From: Dipteris shenzhenensis
Lineage: Eukaryota > Polypodiophyta > Polypodiopsida > Gleicheniales
Assembly (NCBI GenBank): GCA_047967505.1
Contig: CM106540.1
DNA length: 64,000 nt
Direction: 5' to 3' (one strand)
In this document: positions 43,887 through 54,125 of the stretch, piece by piece
Layout: every line of letters starts with the position of its first letter
Position numbering within the stretch: the first letter of the stretch is position 1
Notes under the pieces: model-generated
What the model was told of the DNA's origin: nothing
The model's input: only the letters and a program-made list of their open reading frames with translations
The model's database searches: none
Position numbers and translations under genes: made by a program

Positions 43887-45272
43887 ATGGGCGCAAACTT
43901 TGCTACCAAGGACACACACATGGTCACATACGATGATGACATCTACGAACAATGGATTAGGATTTTGACATTGGTGAAGCAGGGTGATCTTGAGGGTCGA
44001 AATCCCACAATAACATATATGAGGTGTCTGCTAGGATTGGAAGACGAAGATGTACGTGCACTTCAAGCAGAGATTGAGTCTAAAGAAATAGTCTTGGTCA
44101 AGTCAAGCAAAGACAAGGACTCCGTTGAAATGTCTCAACGGGCAATGGAGATTAAGCATGATAGAGCCCTGAAAGAAGTGCTCATCAAGGAGTTCAACTC
44201 ACGTCACCCTTCGCCCCAACATCAAACATGGGATGCCCTTGCAACTTACTTCAAAATTGATTCAATTGTTTATCAGAGCTTCAAGGGTTCATGTGAGTCA
44301 TGGGTCAAAGAGAAGCTGCAAGTTGGCAAGTCCACACCTAATTTCCCAAAAGCTGCATCAATCTATGTTGATTCGGTGATTAGTTCAATAGAGGGTAACA
44401 AGTCTACATCGCAGTCTTGTTTTCCTTGGACAATTATTCAAGTGAACATGGAGATGGAGGGGGAGAGCTTTCTAGCATGTCACTCCAAGGGACAACTTCC
44501 AATCAGCTTGTGTGTGCTTGACACCTCAGAGGGATCTGCCAAAGGCATGTGTTGGGATAAGGATGCCTTCAAGAAGTTGCTCTGTGGCTTGATGGAGACC
44601 GTTGCCACTCCGTCACAATATGTATTGCTATCATTTATGATAATGATAGAGATGGTAAATCTCAAGGAAACAATGATAGAGGCTCGATTTTGGCATAGAA
44701 GGTTTGTGGGTGTTATCTATGAATCCGATAGTGCACAAAAGGGTTTGTCTGAGACCTTCTATTTTTTGTCATTTGTCAGCTCACATGATGGGTTTGATGG
44801 ATTTGAGCACATGTTAGAAATCACAAGGCCATACACAATAATTGAGGACAATATTCTTTATTCTGATGAGGGCGATGAGTATGAAAAAGAGGCGGTTGTG
44901 AAGCATGGCATCATCAAGGAGTGCATCAGGTGCTATTGTAGTAGGGAACATGAAGTTGTTGTTGACGTCTTTACTAATGGATGTGTGGCATTACAAGCAT
45001 TGTCAAGCAAAAGAAAAGTGATCTCACTGGTGAAGACATCCCAACAGGCGACAGAGGTCGAGGCTATGTGTGTGGCACATGCATCAAATAATCCCCATAT
45101 TAAGATTTGGTCTAGCATTGAGAGGCCTCTTGAGACACATAGATCTGATTCACCTATCAATGAAGGAATTAAAGAGGGTGAGCATCACATTGAAGACTTG
45201 CGACCTTTAACTGAAGCAGATCTTGAAGCTATCCCAAAGGTTACATTGGAAGATTTGGAGCAACGTCTTTAG
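43887..45272 (+). CDS. DNA methyltransferase-like protein, degenerate, 461 aa
   Basis: Open from ATG 43887 to TAG 45272. Residues 40-150 are helical and charged. Residues 206-216 read ISLCVLDTSEG, where amino-methyltransferases have a hydrophobic strand and DPPY/DPPW. A helix and a strand pattern follow (DAFKKLLCGLMETVATPSQY VLLSF). Residues 336-372 read AVVKHGIIKECIRCYC then HEVVVDVFTNGCVALQALSS, matching the C-terminal FxGxG region in beta-class (permuted) N4/N6 methylases, and then KRKVISLVKTSQQATEVEAM. Both key motifs are altered (D-T-S-E, F-T-N-G-C), so catalysis is doubtful. ParB-like plus methylase pairs are known in phages. The assignment is by layout and not by strong identity. Confidence 0.45.
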   Translation: MGANFATKDTHMVTYDDDIYEQWIRILTLVKQGDLEGRNPTITYMRCLLGLEDEDVRALQAEIESKEIVLVKSSKDKDSVEMSQRAMEIKHDRALKEVLIKEFNSRHPSPQHQTWDALATYFKIDSIVYQSFKGSCESWVKEKLQVGKSTPNFPKAASIYVDSVISSIEGNKSTSQSCFPWTIIQVNMEMEGESFLACHSKGQLPISLCVLDTSEGSAKGMCWDKDAFKKLLCGLMETVATPSQYVLLSFMIMIEMVNLKETMIEARFWHRRFVGVIYESDSAQKGLSETFYFLSFVSSHDGFDGFEHMLEITRPYTIIEDNILYSDEGDEYEKEAVVKHGIIKECIRCYCSREHEVVVDVFTNGCVALQALSSKRKVISLVKTSQQATEVEAMCVAHASNNPHIKIWSSIERPLETHRSDSPINEGIKEGEHHIEDLRPLTEADLEAIPKVTLEDLEQRL

Positions 45273-45399
45273 CTACTCATTTATGCCTTGTGTATTCAGT
45301 TTCAAAATAATATGACTTTTATGGATTTTCTCGATTGCACATACTCTCATTATATTAAAGATATTAAACATTAGGTATGATAAAATTGTGTGACATAAT

Positions 45400-45910
45400 G
45401 ACATGGGGAATGGTACTAGTGTCATTCTTCCTATGTCGGGTTATACGTAAGAGGTACTATTAACATTTTATGCGACCTCATATGGAGAATGGCACTAGTG
45501 CCATTCTCTCTTTGTGGTTATGTAGAAATGGTAATACTGTTATGTTCCTTTCTTGAATCTATGTTAGTTGAAAGCATTACAGAGATTAAAAATTGTATAG
45601 TATTAACTATGCTACCAAAGTTTTGATTTGGGTGCTTTCTACAAATCTATTGGACCAAAGTAATACAGTATCTATGCTTTCAGATCATGCATTGTACATT
45701 TCTTTTGGGACATGGGGGGAGGCACTAGTAGTATTCTCTCCTCCCAATGAGGGTATAGAGAAAGGCACTAGTGGCATTCTCCATAACCTTATATGTAAAA
45801 TGGCACTAGCACCACCCCAAGAGAAGAATGGCACTATTGCCATTCTCTCTATGAGTTCAGAGAGAAAGGTTGCACTATTTGCATTCTCAATTGACCTTTA
45901 GAGAGATTGG
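45400..45910. repeat. palindrome variants inside the cassette
   Basis: GGGGAATGGTACTAGTGTCA near 45404, a one-mismatch copy of the 26 bp palindrome at 45484-45509, and several half-sites to 45905 lie between the methylase-like and HAD frames. No coding signal is seen. Confidence 0.8.
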
Positions 45911-46092
45911 CACTTTTTCCATTCCCCAAAAATACAATGGAATCAGTGAATGACGATGGATAATGTTCATACTTATTGTTATTTATTAGTTTCACATGCT
46001 TTCGTGCTTCGACATTGTTGAATACACTCTAAAGAATCAAAATATTTCTATATTCCTCAACTTCCACACGGACCAATGATGCATGGAAGGAT

Positions 46093-47016
46093 GTGGAGAC
46101 ATCAAATGTAGAGGACAACATACCACCCAAAATGGGGACTATCAATTACGCAATGGATACAGGAGGTATAGAAGAAAACAAAACCCCAAAAATGGAGAAA
46201 ATTGCAAGGAATATCACGAATCCTATACTTTTAGAAGAGAACATGGATGAACGTACTGTCTCAACATTGGGGATAAAACTAGATAATCTTATTGTTGTTG
46301 CAAACATGTATGAAATCATAGCACCTGACAATTTGGATGAGTCAGAAGCCAGCAACTTCAAGGAGAATTTGGATCTATATCCACATACAATTTCTTTGGA
46401 TATGCCACGATTAACAATCATATTAGACTTGAATGGCCTGTTATTAAGTCGCTGCCTATTCAAGTCTCCAATACATCTGTCTATTATGCATGGCAAAAAT
46501 AGTTATATGGTTGTTCGTCCTGGGTGCATAGAATTTCTTAAAATCTTGCTACAAAGATTTAATGTAGGTATTTGGTCAACTGCGATGGAGCATAACGTAC
46601 TTGATATGGTAGGAAAGCTACAAAATTATGCAAATGAGAGCCTCCCTTTCTTTGTTATATGGTCTCAGCAAGGATGCTACACTTACAGTAAGACGAGGAT
46701 AAATAGGCCTGACAAGGTTGGTGTTGAGGCAATGTTCAAACCCTTAGCAAAAATCTCAAAGGCATTTGGATGTGATGCTAGAAGGACAATCCTTGTTGAT
46801 GACTCCCCATACAAGTCTTGCATTAGCCCTCCATCAAATTGCATATTTCCTTCAACGTTTGATGTACAAGACAAGGATGATAATATTCTACTGAGAGAGT
46901 TGATGCCGTACTTACTACAACTCGATGAGACTAAAGATGTGTGCAGCATGATTGAGACAAATCGGTATGGACAATTACCTGTGATGGAGGGGCATAAGGA
47001 TTTCAACCTTGTCTAG
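46093..47016 (+). CDS. FCP1/NIF-type HAD domain protein
   Basis: The frame is open from about 46033. The first codon counted here (46093) is GTG, and the first in-frame ATG is at 46132, so the start is probably supplied by splicing from an upstream exon. Residues 107-116 (from 46093) read LTIILDLNGL, HAD motif I with D112 and Asn in place of the second Asp. MVVRPGCIEFLKILL (139-153), VGIWSTAMEHN (158-168) and RTILVDDSPYK (231-241) are motifs of the NIF/FCP1 (NLI-interacting factor) family, which removes phosphate from proteins such as the RNA polymerase II tail. The D-x-N-G variant is known in plant FCP1-homology proteins, so activity is uncertain. A TAG at 47014 ends it. The same frame continues to 47328 (NLPLADQLRERDIGG, NAPQLSSMNAMQVSQLAIDL). 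Confidence 0.75.
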   Translation: METSNVEDNIPPKMGTINYAMDTGGIEENKTPKMEKIARNITNPILLEENMDERTVSTLGIKLDNLIVVANMYEIIAPDNLDESEASNFKENLDLYPHTISLDMPRLTIILDLNGLLLSRCLFKSPIHLSIMHGKNSYMVVRPGCIEFLKILLQRFNVGIWSTAMEHNVLDMVGKLQNYANESLPFFVIWSQQGCYTYSKTRINRPDKVGVEAMFKPLAKISKAFGCDARRTILVDDSPYKSCISPPSNCIFPSTFDVQDKDDNILLRELMPYLLQLDETKDVCSMIETNRYGQLPVMEGHKDFNLV

Positions 47017-47438
47017 AAAGTAATTGATGAATGGAGGGAGGAAAATCATGCATGGTCAAGAATGGAATATAAAACAAGAAATCTTCCTCTTGCAGATCAA
47101 CTAAGAGAGAGGGATATAGGTGGTAGGGCAGCCCATGGTGGTGATGGCCAGGTGCCTAAACTCAATGCATCCCAAATAAGACTTTTAAGGAATGCTCCGC
47201 AACTCTCTAGCATGAATGCTATGCAAGTTTCTCAATTGGCTATAGACCTAGGGTACAAAGGTCGCTATATCAAGAAATACATTGCTAAGGGCTACATAAA
47301 CCGACTACAGAATGCGTATTTTTCATGAAGGTACATATGTCAAAGTGTTTTTTGATTTTATCTCAATATATATAACTGTTGTTGTAGCTAATTAAATTTG
47401 TCTTTTGTGATGTAGATAGATATACGTTCAAATCAAGC

Positions 47439-47951
47439 TTGAGTAGGTACATACCAGAACGAGATCCATTTGGACCACCAAAGTTACCTGTCCCTATCAA
47501 CGAAGTGTTCTGGATGAAAAATGTGGCTTTCGAGGTGCATGAGTCAACCATTATAGGTGCTGGCTTGGGCTTGTTTGTGCATGGCTCCATCAAGAGAGGG
47601 ACTACTATTCTCCATTATGGAGGTGACAAGTACTCCTACAGAGACTGGAAGGAATTATGTAGAGTTCATCCAAGGCTAAAGAAGTACTCTATCCAAGAGG
47701 ACCCTACTGTCCCTATGAAGGATATGGTGCATATTGTTGGTGATGTTCAATATGGCAATGTGGCAAGATTTATAAACAGCAATAGAAATACCAATGTATA
47801 GCCAAATGTTTGTTATGTATTTTCCCTTGATGTTCCACCTTGGTATGACCCCATGATGAACATAGATATTGCAGAATATGGTCACATTTGTATTGAATCC
47901 ATAGATGATATACATGCAGGAGAAGAGCTATTTGCAGACTATGAGTTTTGA
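47439..47951 (+). pseudogene. SET-domain protein, one in-frame stop
   Basis: The sequence follows an acceptor-like TTTGTGATGTAG (47415). VFEVHES-type start, then STIIGAGLGLFVHGSIKRGT (the GxGLGLF SET-N motif), ILHYGG, GDVQYGNVARFINSNRNTNV (the RFINHS-type cofactor motif, with NSN for NHS), a TAG at 47799-47801, then PNVCYVFSLDVPPW and DDIHAGEELFADYEF with TGA at 47951. This is the full SET order, including the C-terminal GEEL-x-x-DY motif. SET domains methylate protein lysines, often on histones. No pre-SET or post-SET cysteines are seen. The stop separates the halves, so it is probably a pseudogene unless the stop is a sequencing error. Confidence 0.8.
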
Positions 47952-48146
47952 ATAACAACATTGTATTTCTTTATACAATCATTACTTATGGGAATTACTA
48001 CTTTCTTGCCAACTATGTAAATTGGTGCGTAATTGTTGTGTGTGAATAATATGCAAACATGTTCATAACTACATTCATAATGTATTTAGGAGTGTCTCTC
48101 ATGCCATTCTTTCCGGTGCCATTCTCTTTGGGGCTAGAAATTGAGA

Positions 48147-48850
48147 GTTTCTTTGGAATCATGATTTATTTCAGGGATTTCAATGGTGTATCAACAAGTT
48201 GTTATGTTTTCATCCTAAAGTGTACTTTTTTACTTTGCAATGAGTAATCAACATGACATGTAAAGTTATCATTTTCCAATAATGCTAGTCAGTCCAAACA
48301 TTGAAAGTGCACAATAAATGATTGTCATTGCCACCTAAATTACATCAAATGCTTGTCATTGCCCATTGATTTTCCATCAACTACATATCTTGCATTCATT
48401 CTCCTCAACTACATATCTTGATTTTCCATTAACTACATATCTTACTAAGTTAAAGAGCCTATGCATTTTCATTGCAATACTCATGGTTATATTAATTACA
48501 CTCTACATTTTTTAAACAGTGTTTTGGAGATTTTCAAATGAGAATGCTCACAACAAAAGCGAGTCTCAATATCAATGGAAATTACAGAGACTCGCTATTA
48601 TGAAGGTGTTTTTGAACATCACTATGGCTCATGAGATGAATCTAACTCAAATGGGTTTCAAAGTTTATTATTTTGTTGATGATAACGTAGTTTAGACACT
48701 GATATTCTAGTTATTATTTGAGAATGTAGTTGATATTTCACACTTCATGAATGGCTATCTAGTCTATTTTCACATATTTCTCCTGTTTTTTCATTGAGGG
48801 AAGCTACAATTTCTTCCAAAACTGCCATTCTGGGAATTGGGTTTTTCCCA
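48147..48850. repeat. 0.7 kb direct repeat, copy A
   Basis: From TTGAGAGTTTCTTTGGAATC to GGGAATTGGGTTTTTCCC it matches 50250-50957 with only scattered changes. It lies directly downstream of the SET gene. No gene is recognised inside. Confidence 0.9.
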
Positions 48851-48855
48851 AATTG

Positions 48856-50248
48856 GGAATTGGAAATGGCATTGAGAAGCCTAAACTCACATGCTCATTC
48901 TTCTATGTAGTGATCACTGTCTCCGCTATCTAGAGATCATATGGAATTGTGTCAATCTCTGTGGAGAATGCCACCAGTGGAGAATGGTAGTGGTGCCAAT
49001 CTCATAACATGACCTGCAAACATGCACAAGGAATCCTAAACTCACATGTGCATTCTTCTATGTAGAGATCACTATCTCCGCTGTGTAGAGATCATATGGA
49101 ATTGTGTCAATCTCTGAGTTCATCAAACTCACATGTGGATTGGAATCGGACACCACTCTCTAATGATCATTGGAATACCCCTCCTAGAATAGTAGGGTGA
49201 ACATTTGTACAAGTGGAGAATGGCGGTTGTGCCAATCTCTTATTAAGCCCTAAGAAATGGCATTGAGAAGCCTAAACTCATATGCTCATTCTTCTATGTA
49301 GTGATCACTGTCTCCGCTGTCATATGGAATTGTGTCAATCTCTTATTAGGCCTTGGAATGTCAATCTATAGGTTTATTTTGTCTAGACAACCACTAGTGG
49401 AGAATGGCAGTGATGCCAAACTCATGGTGGCACCTACATAATGATACTGAGATCATCAAACTCACATGTGGATTGGAATTGGACACCACTCTCCTATGAT
49501 CATTGGAATACCCCTCCTAGGATAGTAGGGTAAACATTTGTACAAGAGAATGGTAGTGGTGCCAATCTCTTATTAGGCCCTAAGAAATGGCATTGAGAAG
49601 CCTAAACTCACATGTGCATTCTTCTATGTAGTGGTCACTATCTCCGCTATGTAGAGATCATATGGAATTGTGTTAATCTCTGTGGAGAATGCCAACAGTG
49701 GAGAATGGTAGTGGTGCCAATCTCATACCATGACCTGAAAACATGCACAAGGATCATAAACTCACATGTGGATTAGCAGTTTTGCCATTATAGAATGCCA
49801 CCAGTGGAGAATGGCAGTGGTGCACAAGGAATCCTAAACTCACATGTGCATTCTTTTATGTAGTGATCACTATCTCCGCTGTGTAGAGATCATATGGAAT
49901 TGTGTCAATCTCTGAGATCTTCAAACTCACATGTGGATTGGAATCGGACACCACTCTCCTATGATCACTGGAATACCCCTCCTAGAATAGTAGGGTAAAC
50001 ATTTGTACAAGTGGAGAATGGCTGTGGTGCCAATCTCTTATTAGGCCCTAAGAAATGTCATTGAGAAGCCTAAACTCCTATGTGCAGAGATCATATGGAA
50101 TTGTGCCAATCTCTGTGGAGAATGCCACCAGTGGAGAATGGTAGTGGTGCCAATCTCATACCATGACCTAAAAACATGCACAAGGAATCCTAAAGTCACA
50201 TGTGCATTGGCACTTTTGCCATTATCCTACTACCATTCTCCGCTAGTG
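48856..50248. repeat. satellite-like block between the direct repeats
   Basis: It has the same units as 38.1-41.9 kb, with CCTCCTAGAATAGTAGGGT-type markers near 49181, 49511 and 49979, plus GGAGAATGGCAGTGGTGC-type motifs. Similar unit order suggests a common origin with the left block. Confidence 0.9.
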
Positions 50249-50249
50249 G

Positions 50250-50957
50250 TTGAGAGTTTCTTTGGAATCATGATTTATTTCAGGGATTTCAATGGTGTAT
50301 CAACAAGTTGTTATGTTTTCATCCTAAAGTGTACTTTTTTACTTTGCAATGAGTAATCAACATGACATGTAAAGTTATCGTTTTACAATAATGCTAGTTA
50401 GTCCAAACGTTGAAAGTGCACAATAAATGATTGTCATTGCCACCTAAATTACATCAAATGCTTGTCATTGCCCATTGATTTTCCATCAACTACATATCTT
50501 GCATTCATTCTCCTCAACTACACATCTTGATTTTCCATCAACTACATATATTACTAAGTTAAAGAGCCTGTGCGTTTTCATTGCAATACTCATGGTTATT
50601 TAATTACACTCTACATTTTTAAACGGTGTTTTGGAGATTTTCAAATGAGAATGCTCACAACAGAAGCGAGTCTCAATGTCAATGGAAATTCCATAGACTC
50701 GCTATTATGAAAGTGTTTTTGAACATCACTATGGCTCACGAGATGAATCTAACTCAAATGGGTTTCAAAGTTTATTATTTTTTTGATGATAACGTAGTTT
50801 AGACACTGATATTCTATTTATTATTTGAGAATGTAGTTGATATTTCACACTTCATGAATGGCTATCTAGTCTATTTTCACATATTTCTCCTATTTTTTCA
50901 TTGAGGGGAGCTACAATTTCTTCCAAAACTGCCATTCTGGGAATTGGGTTTTTCCCG
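50250..50957. repeat. 0.7 kb direct repeat, copy B
   Basis: This is the second copy of 48147-48850. It ends where the sequence changes to TATCTAATACGGTC, unique DNA of the right flank. Neither copy has TG...CA ends or a primer-binding site, so an LTR is unlikely. Confidence 0.9.
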
Positions 50958-51231
50958 AATTATCTAATACGGTCTTTAAACAGTTTGGTCTTGGGAAACT
51001 CCATATTGTCCATCGTGGGTTTTGGAAACCCCTTTGCTAAGTCTAACACCCCAAGCTGAGCCATAGGCTCAGCTTAGCCTAGGGTTGATGTAGACCTAGC
51101 CTGCACTTCCCCCCTTTGCAACTCTTGATCCCTTTGCTGCCTCCAGGGTTTAATGTCAAAACTAGCAGCGCTAAAGATGGCCTAGCGACAAACTAGTGGC
51201 TAGGGTTTCGTATGATGACGATGAGCTACTC

Positions 51232-52190
51232 TGAGAGAGAGAGAGAGAGAGAGAGAGTTGCGGGAGGCCTCACGGGCCTATGGGACAAAATGCAAAATGT
51301 CAAAATGACTTACAACATCTGGATAAAACCAAAGACTCGAGGAGTGCACATGGCATCTCTGCTCGAGGTGATTATAGTTAACACACATCTAAGTTCTAGT
51401 CCTATCATAAAATGGCCTTCGTTACATTAGTTTAAGATTGAGGGTCTTTAGGTTTAGATTTGAAATCTCTAATTAATGCTAGTCCATCTCTGTAAACTCC
51501 CCACTTTCTAGCTTTATGTGCATCCTTCACTTTAGTAAGTTCGATACTCCTTTGTTTGAGTTGAGTAGGAGTGAGCTCCTCAGATATCCAAACCCGTGTA
51601 CCTTTCAACTTGTTTGTCTAGTAAATAATCTTTACTTTGCCTGCCCTCTCATTGAAATAAACTTGGAGCTGTTTCTCTTGCTTAGTGATAGCACTAATGT
51701 CATTTGTATCCCATTCAACTTATGTTTTCTCCTTTTTTAGGCATGTGATTCTCTCCTTTGGATCTTCAACATCATCAAAGCATCAAGAGTCTACTAGCCC
51801 CCCAATGCATATGATTTTCTTCTCTAGCTTCCAACTCTTTCAATTACTTGTAGAAATCAGATCTGTTCACTTTGTTGTGTACATCTGCTATCACTTCTTG
51901 TTTTGTAGATTTCAATTGAGTGTTAAACATTTCCTACACTTAGGAAACTAGTTGTGGTGTTGGTGGAGATGTATTACATTAGTGTAGCACTTCCTTGATG
52001 ACTTCTTGCTTTCCATTGCCTTCCCTATCATGAACTATCCTTTCAAGAGTTGCAAGTCGAAGCTTAAGTTCTCGCACTTCAAGCTCTAGGTAGTAGATGC
52101 ACTCTTGTGGATCAGGAGGCTTCATTCTCTGATATGTTTTTGCACATGGGCTAGGTGTCGGGGAAAAACCTACCACTTGTGAATACAAAG
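51232..52190 (-). mobile_element. LINE ORF1-like fragment with GA tail, copy 2
   Basis: On the minus strand: MKPPDPQECIYYLELEVREL, then KLRLATLERIVHDREGNGKQ (coiled coil), stops, then LKGTRVWISEELTPTQLKQR and SIELTKVKDAHKARKWGVYR. It ends in a GA run at 51232-51257 preceded on the minus strand by a CCCATAGGCCCGTGAGG motif. The layout resembles LINE ORF1 with a simple-sequence 3' end. It parallels 21527-22450. It is broken by several stops. Confidence 0.55.
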
Positions 52191-52518
52191 GTTCACGGGA
52201 GTGAAAGCCTTGATCTTGGGCATCTTGGACATCTCCATTGTGACCTGTGCGAGCTGAGTAAACCCCCTCCCTATTGCATTAACCCTCGAGATGGGTTGCG
52301 GGGTTTTCAGCCTAGCTCGGAGTCCTAAAAACCTTTCCTCTTCTCTGTTGTGTAGCCCTGTGTAGGAGCCTACTAATGGAGATGACGGTGACTTGTTTTG
52401 TGGGGCTATTTATAAGGAGCCATTGGTGGTGGCGCCTTGCCTTGTTGGAACCACTGTAGGTGACGAAGCTTGGCGGACTACTGTGTGTAGGTACGGCTAC
52501 AGGTACTCAAACAGCAAA

Positions 52519-52600
52519 GAGAGAGAGAGAGAGAGAGAGAGATGTATTTACATCTTCAAAAGACCTCACGTTTCTATGAGACAAAGTACAAAATATATGT
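52519..52600 (-). mobile_element. third GA-tailed end of the same LINE-like family
   Basis: A GA run (52519-52542) followed by AAAAGACCTCACGTTTCTAT and GAGACAAAGTAC parallels GAGGCCTCACGGGCCTATGG and GGACAAAATGC at 51260. Only the end of the element is recognisable. The next 500 bp (52600-53110) hold no gene I recognise. Confidence 0.5.
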
Positions 52601-53112
52601 AACCCATACAAGCCACCGTGGGCTAAAGAAAAGGGCTCGCTAGGGCCCTTGCTGAGTGCTAGAAATGCAAAAAAGGCTAGTACAAAATAGTAGGAAAAAA
52701 GAGCAATCAAGTACTACTCAAAACCAGAGCTCCAAGTACATGTGCAGGCTCTATATAACCTGGCTCCCTGATGGTCTTTTGATGTGATGCAAAGAGCTCA
52801 CGTATCTGTATCTACTGGGCTATCTCTCGTGGTGGTAGGGGACACGGCCTCTCAGATCTTTGTATCTGATGGGCTACATTGAGACTAATGCGGTCTTTGG
52901 CAGTTCCCTTTAAGGAGGGCAGAGATAGGTTGGACCTCAATCGTGCATGCTCTGGTAACCCCACGTGCCACGTGTGGTCTCTGTGTCTCTTGCCCATCCA
53001 TATCCTAATGACGGGTCTCACTGCTAATCCATAGTGCTCTCGTTTCCTCAAGCTCCTCCCCCTCGATCTCATCTAGTGCTTGTGCGAATGCATAAAAGTT
53101 AGTGACGTGTGT

Positions 53113-53730
53113 CTAGCTCGGTGTCCTAAGGCAACAACTGTGTCTTGGTCTCATGAGAGTGTTAAAAAGCCAGCCCTTTGTTGGTGGGTCGTAAAAATGC
53201 ACCTGGAAGCATTGTCTCTCTTGTCGGGCCAGGGCGCCCTTCCCTCGTGTGAGGCGTGCTCTACTGGCATGGGTCATCGTGAAGACTGGTCCTACAAATA
53301 TTGTCCCTAGGTACGTGTAGGACTGCACTATCTCCACTGGCTCCCCTCGGTAAGTGAAGCTATGTCGATGAAGCACCGCTTGGGATGTGTTGAAGATCAT
53401 AACCTTGGTTTTTCCAAGGTTAACTGTCAAGTCCCTCTCTTTGTAGAACACCTCCAGGGCCTCCAGGTGTTTCTTCAATCCCTTAGCTGAGGACAAAATG
53501 AGGACTATGCCATCTACATACAGTAATACCTGTACCATAAAATCAGCCAATAAGGAGCCCTCTCCCCCCAAGCGATCAACAAAGGATGTGATCTCATCAA
53601 TGTATAACCCGAAGAGAATCGGTGAGGGGGGGCATCCCTACTTCACCCATATAGTACTCTCAACCTAGTTTAATAGCCCTCCAAGACCATGGACCTGCCC
53701 TCTGATGGACTCATATAAACTTATTTTTAG
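53113..53730 (-). pseudogene. LINE-type reverse transcriptase fragment
   Basis: On the minus strand: LYESIRGQVHGLGGLLN, stop, VESTIWVK, stop, GCPPSPILFGLYIDEI, then QVLLYVDGIVLILSSAKGLK, LEVFYKERDLTVNLGKTKVM and YTYLGTIF. The QGCPLSP-like block, the active site YVDG (normally YADD) and NLGKTKVM are the core of non-LTR reverse transcriptase. The changed active site and stops make it dead. Endonuclease and C-terminal parts are missing. A LINE RT copies its RNA directly at the nicked target. Confidence 0.85.
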
Positions 53731-54009
53731 TAAAGTAATCTATATTGGTTGTGCACATTTCACCATGGTTCTCAAAAAGGTTATCCACCTTTGAACAAGG
53801 ATTTGGTTGCACATGCGTACTTTTGTTCTTTCAATTAGCTTCTCTTTTGAGTAGTTCCATATCCACATAAGTGATAACTTGCATTATGCATAATATTCAT
53901 TTATTAGGGTTTTCATTGCACTGATTTGGCTTTTGGGCCATGTCTAAATTATGTTGTTTGTCTAATTACGATCATATTTTTGGCTGCAGTGGCAATGAGG
54001 CATAGAATG

Positions 54010-54125
54010 TAAGATAGTAGCTCAAATTTATTTGGCTGAAGCATTTGCTACAACAGTCTACATAATGAACAAGACTCCCACTACAGCAATACATGGCAAC
54101 TCAGCTTGTTTAGGATGTATGTATC
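54010..54125 (+). pseudogene. Ty1/copia integrase scrap
   Basis: The plus strand reads LAEAFATTVYIMNKTPTTAI, the conserved end of the copia integrase core (usually AEAxxTAVYLxNRSPT). Nothing recognisable flanks it. It is a short orphan fragment of some 30-40 codons. Confidence 0.75.

Noticed and set aside
26255-50248. CRISPR-like array
   Set aside because: Units are palindromic, vary in spacing, have no unique spacers of constant length and no cas genes; the genome is eukaryotic.
48147-50957. LTR pair of a retrotransposon
   Set aside because: No TG...CA ends, no primer-binding site or polypurine tract, and the interior is satellite DNA.
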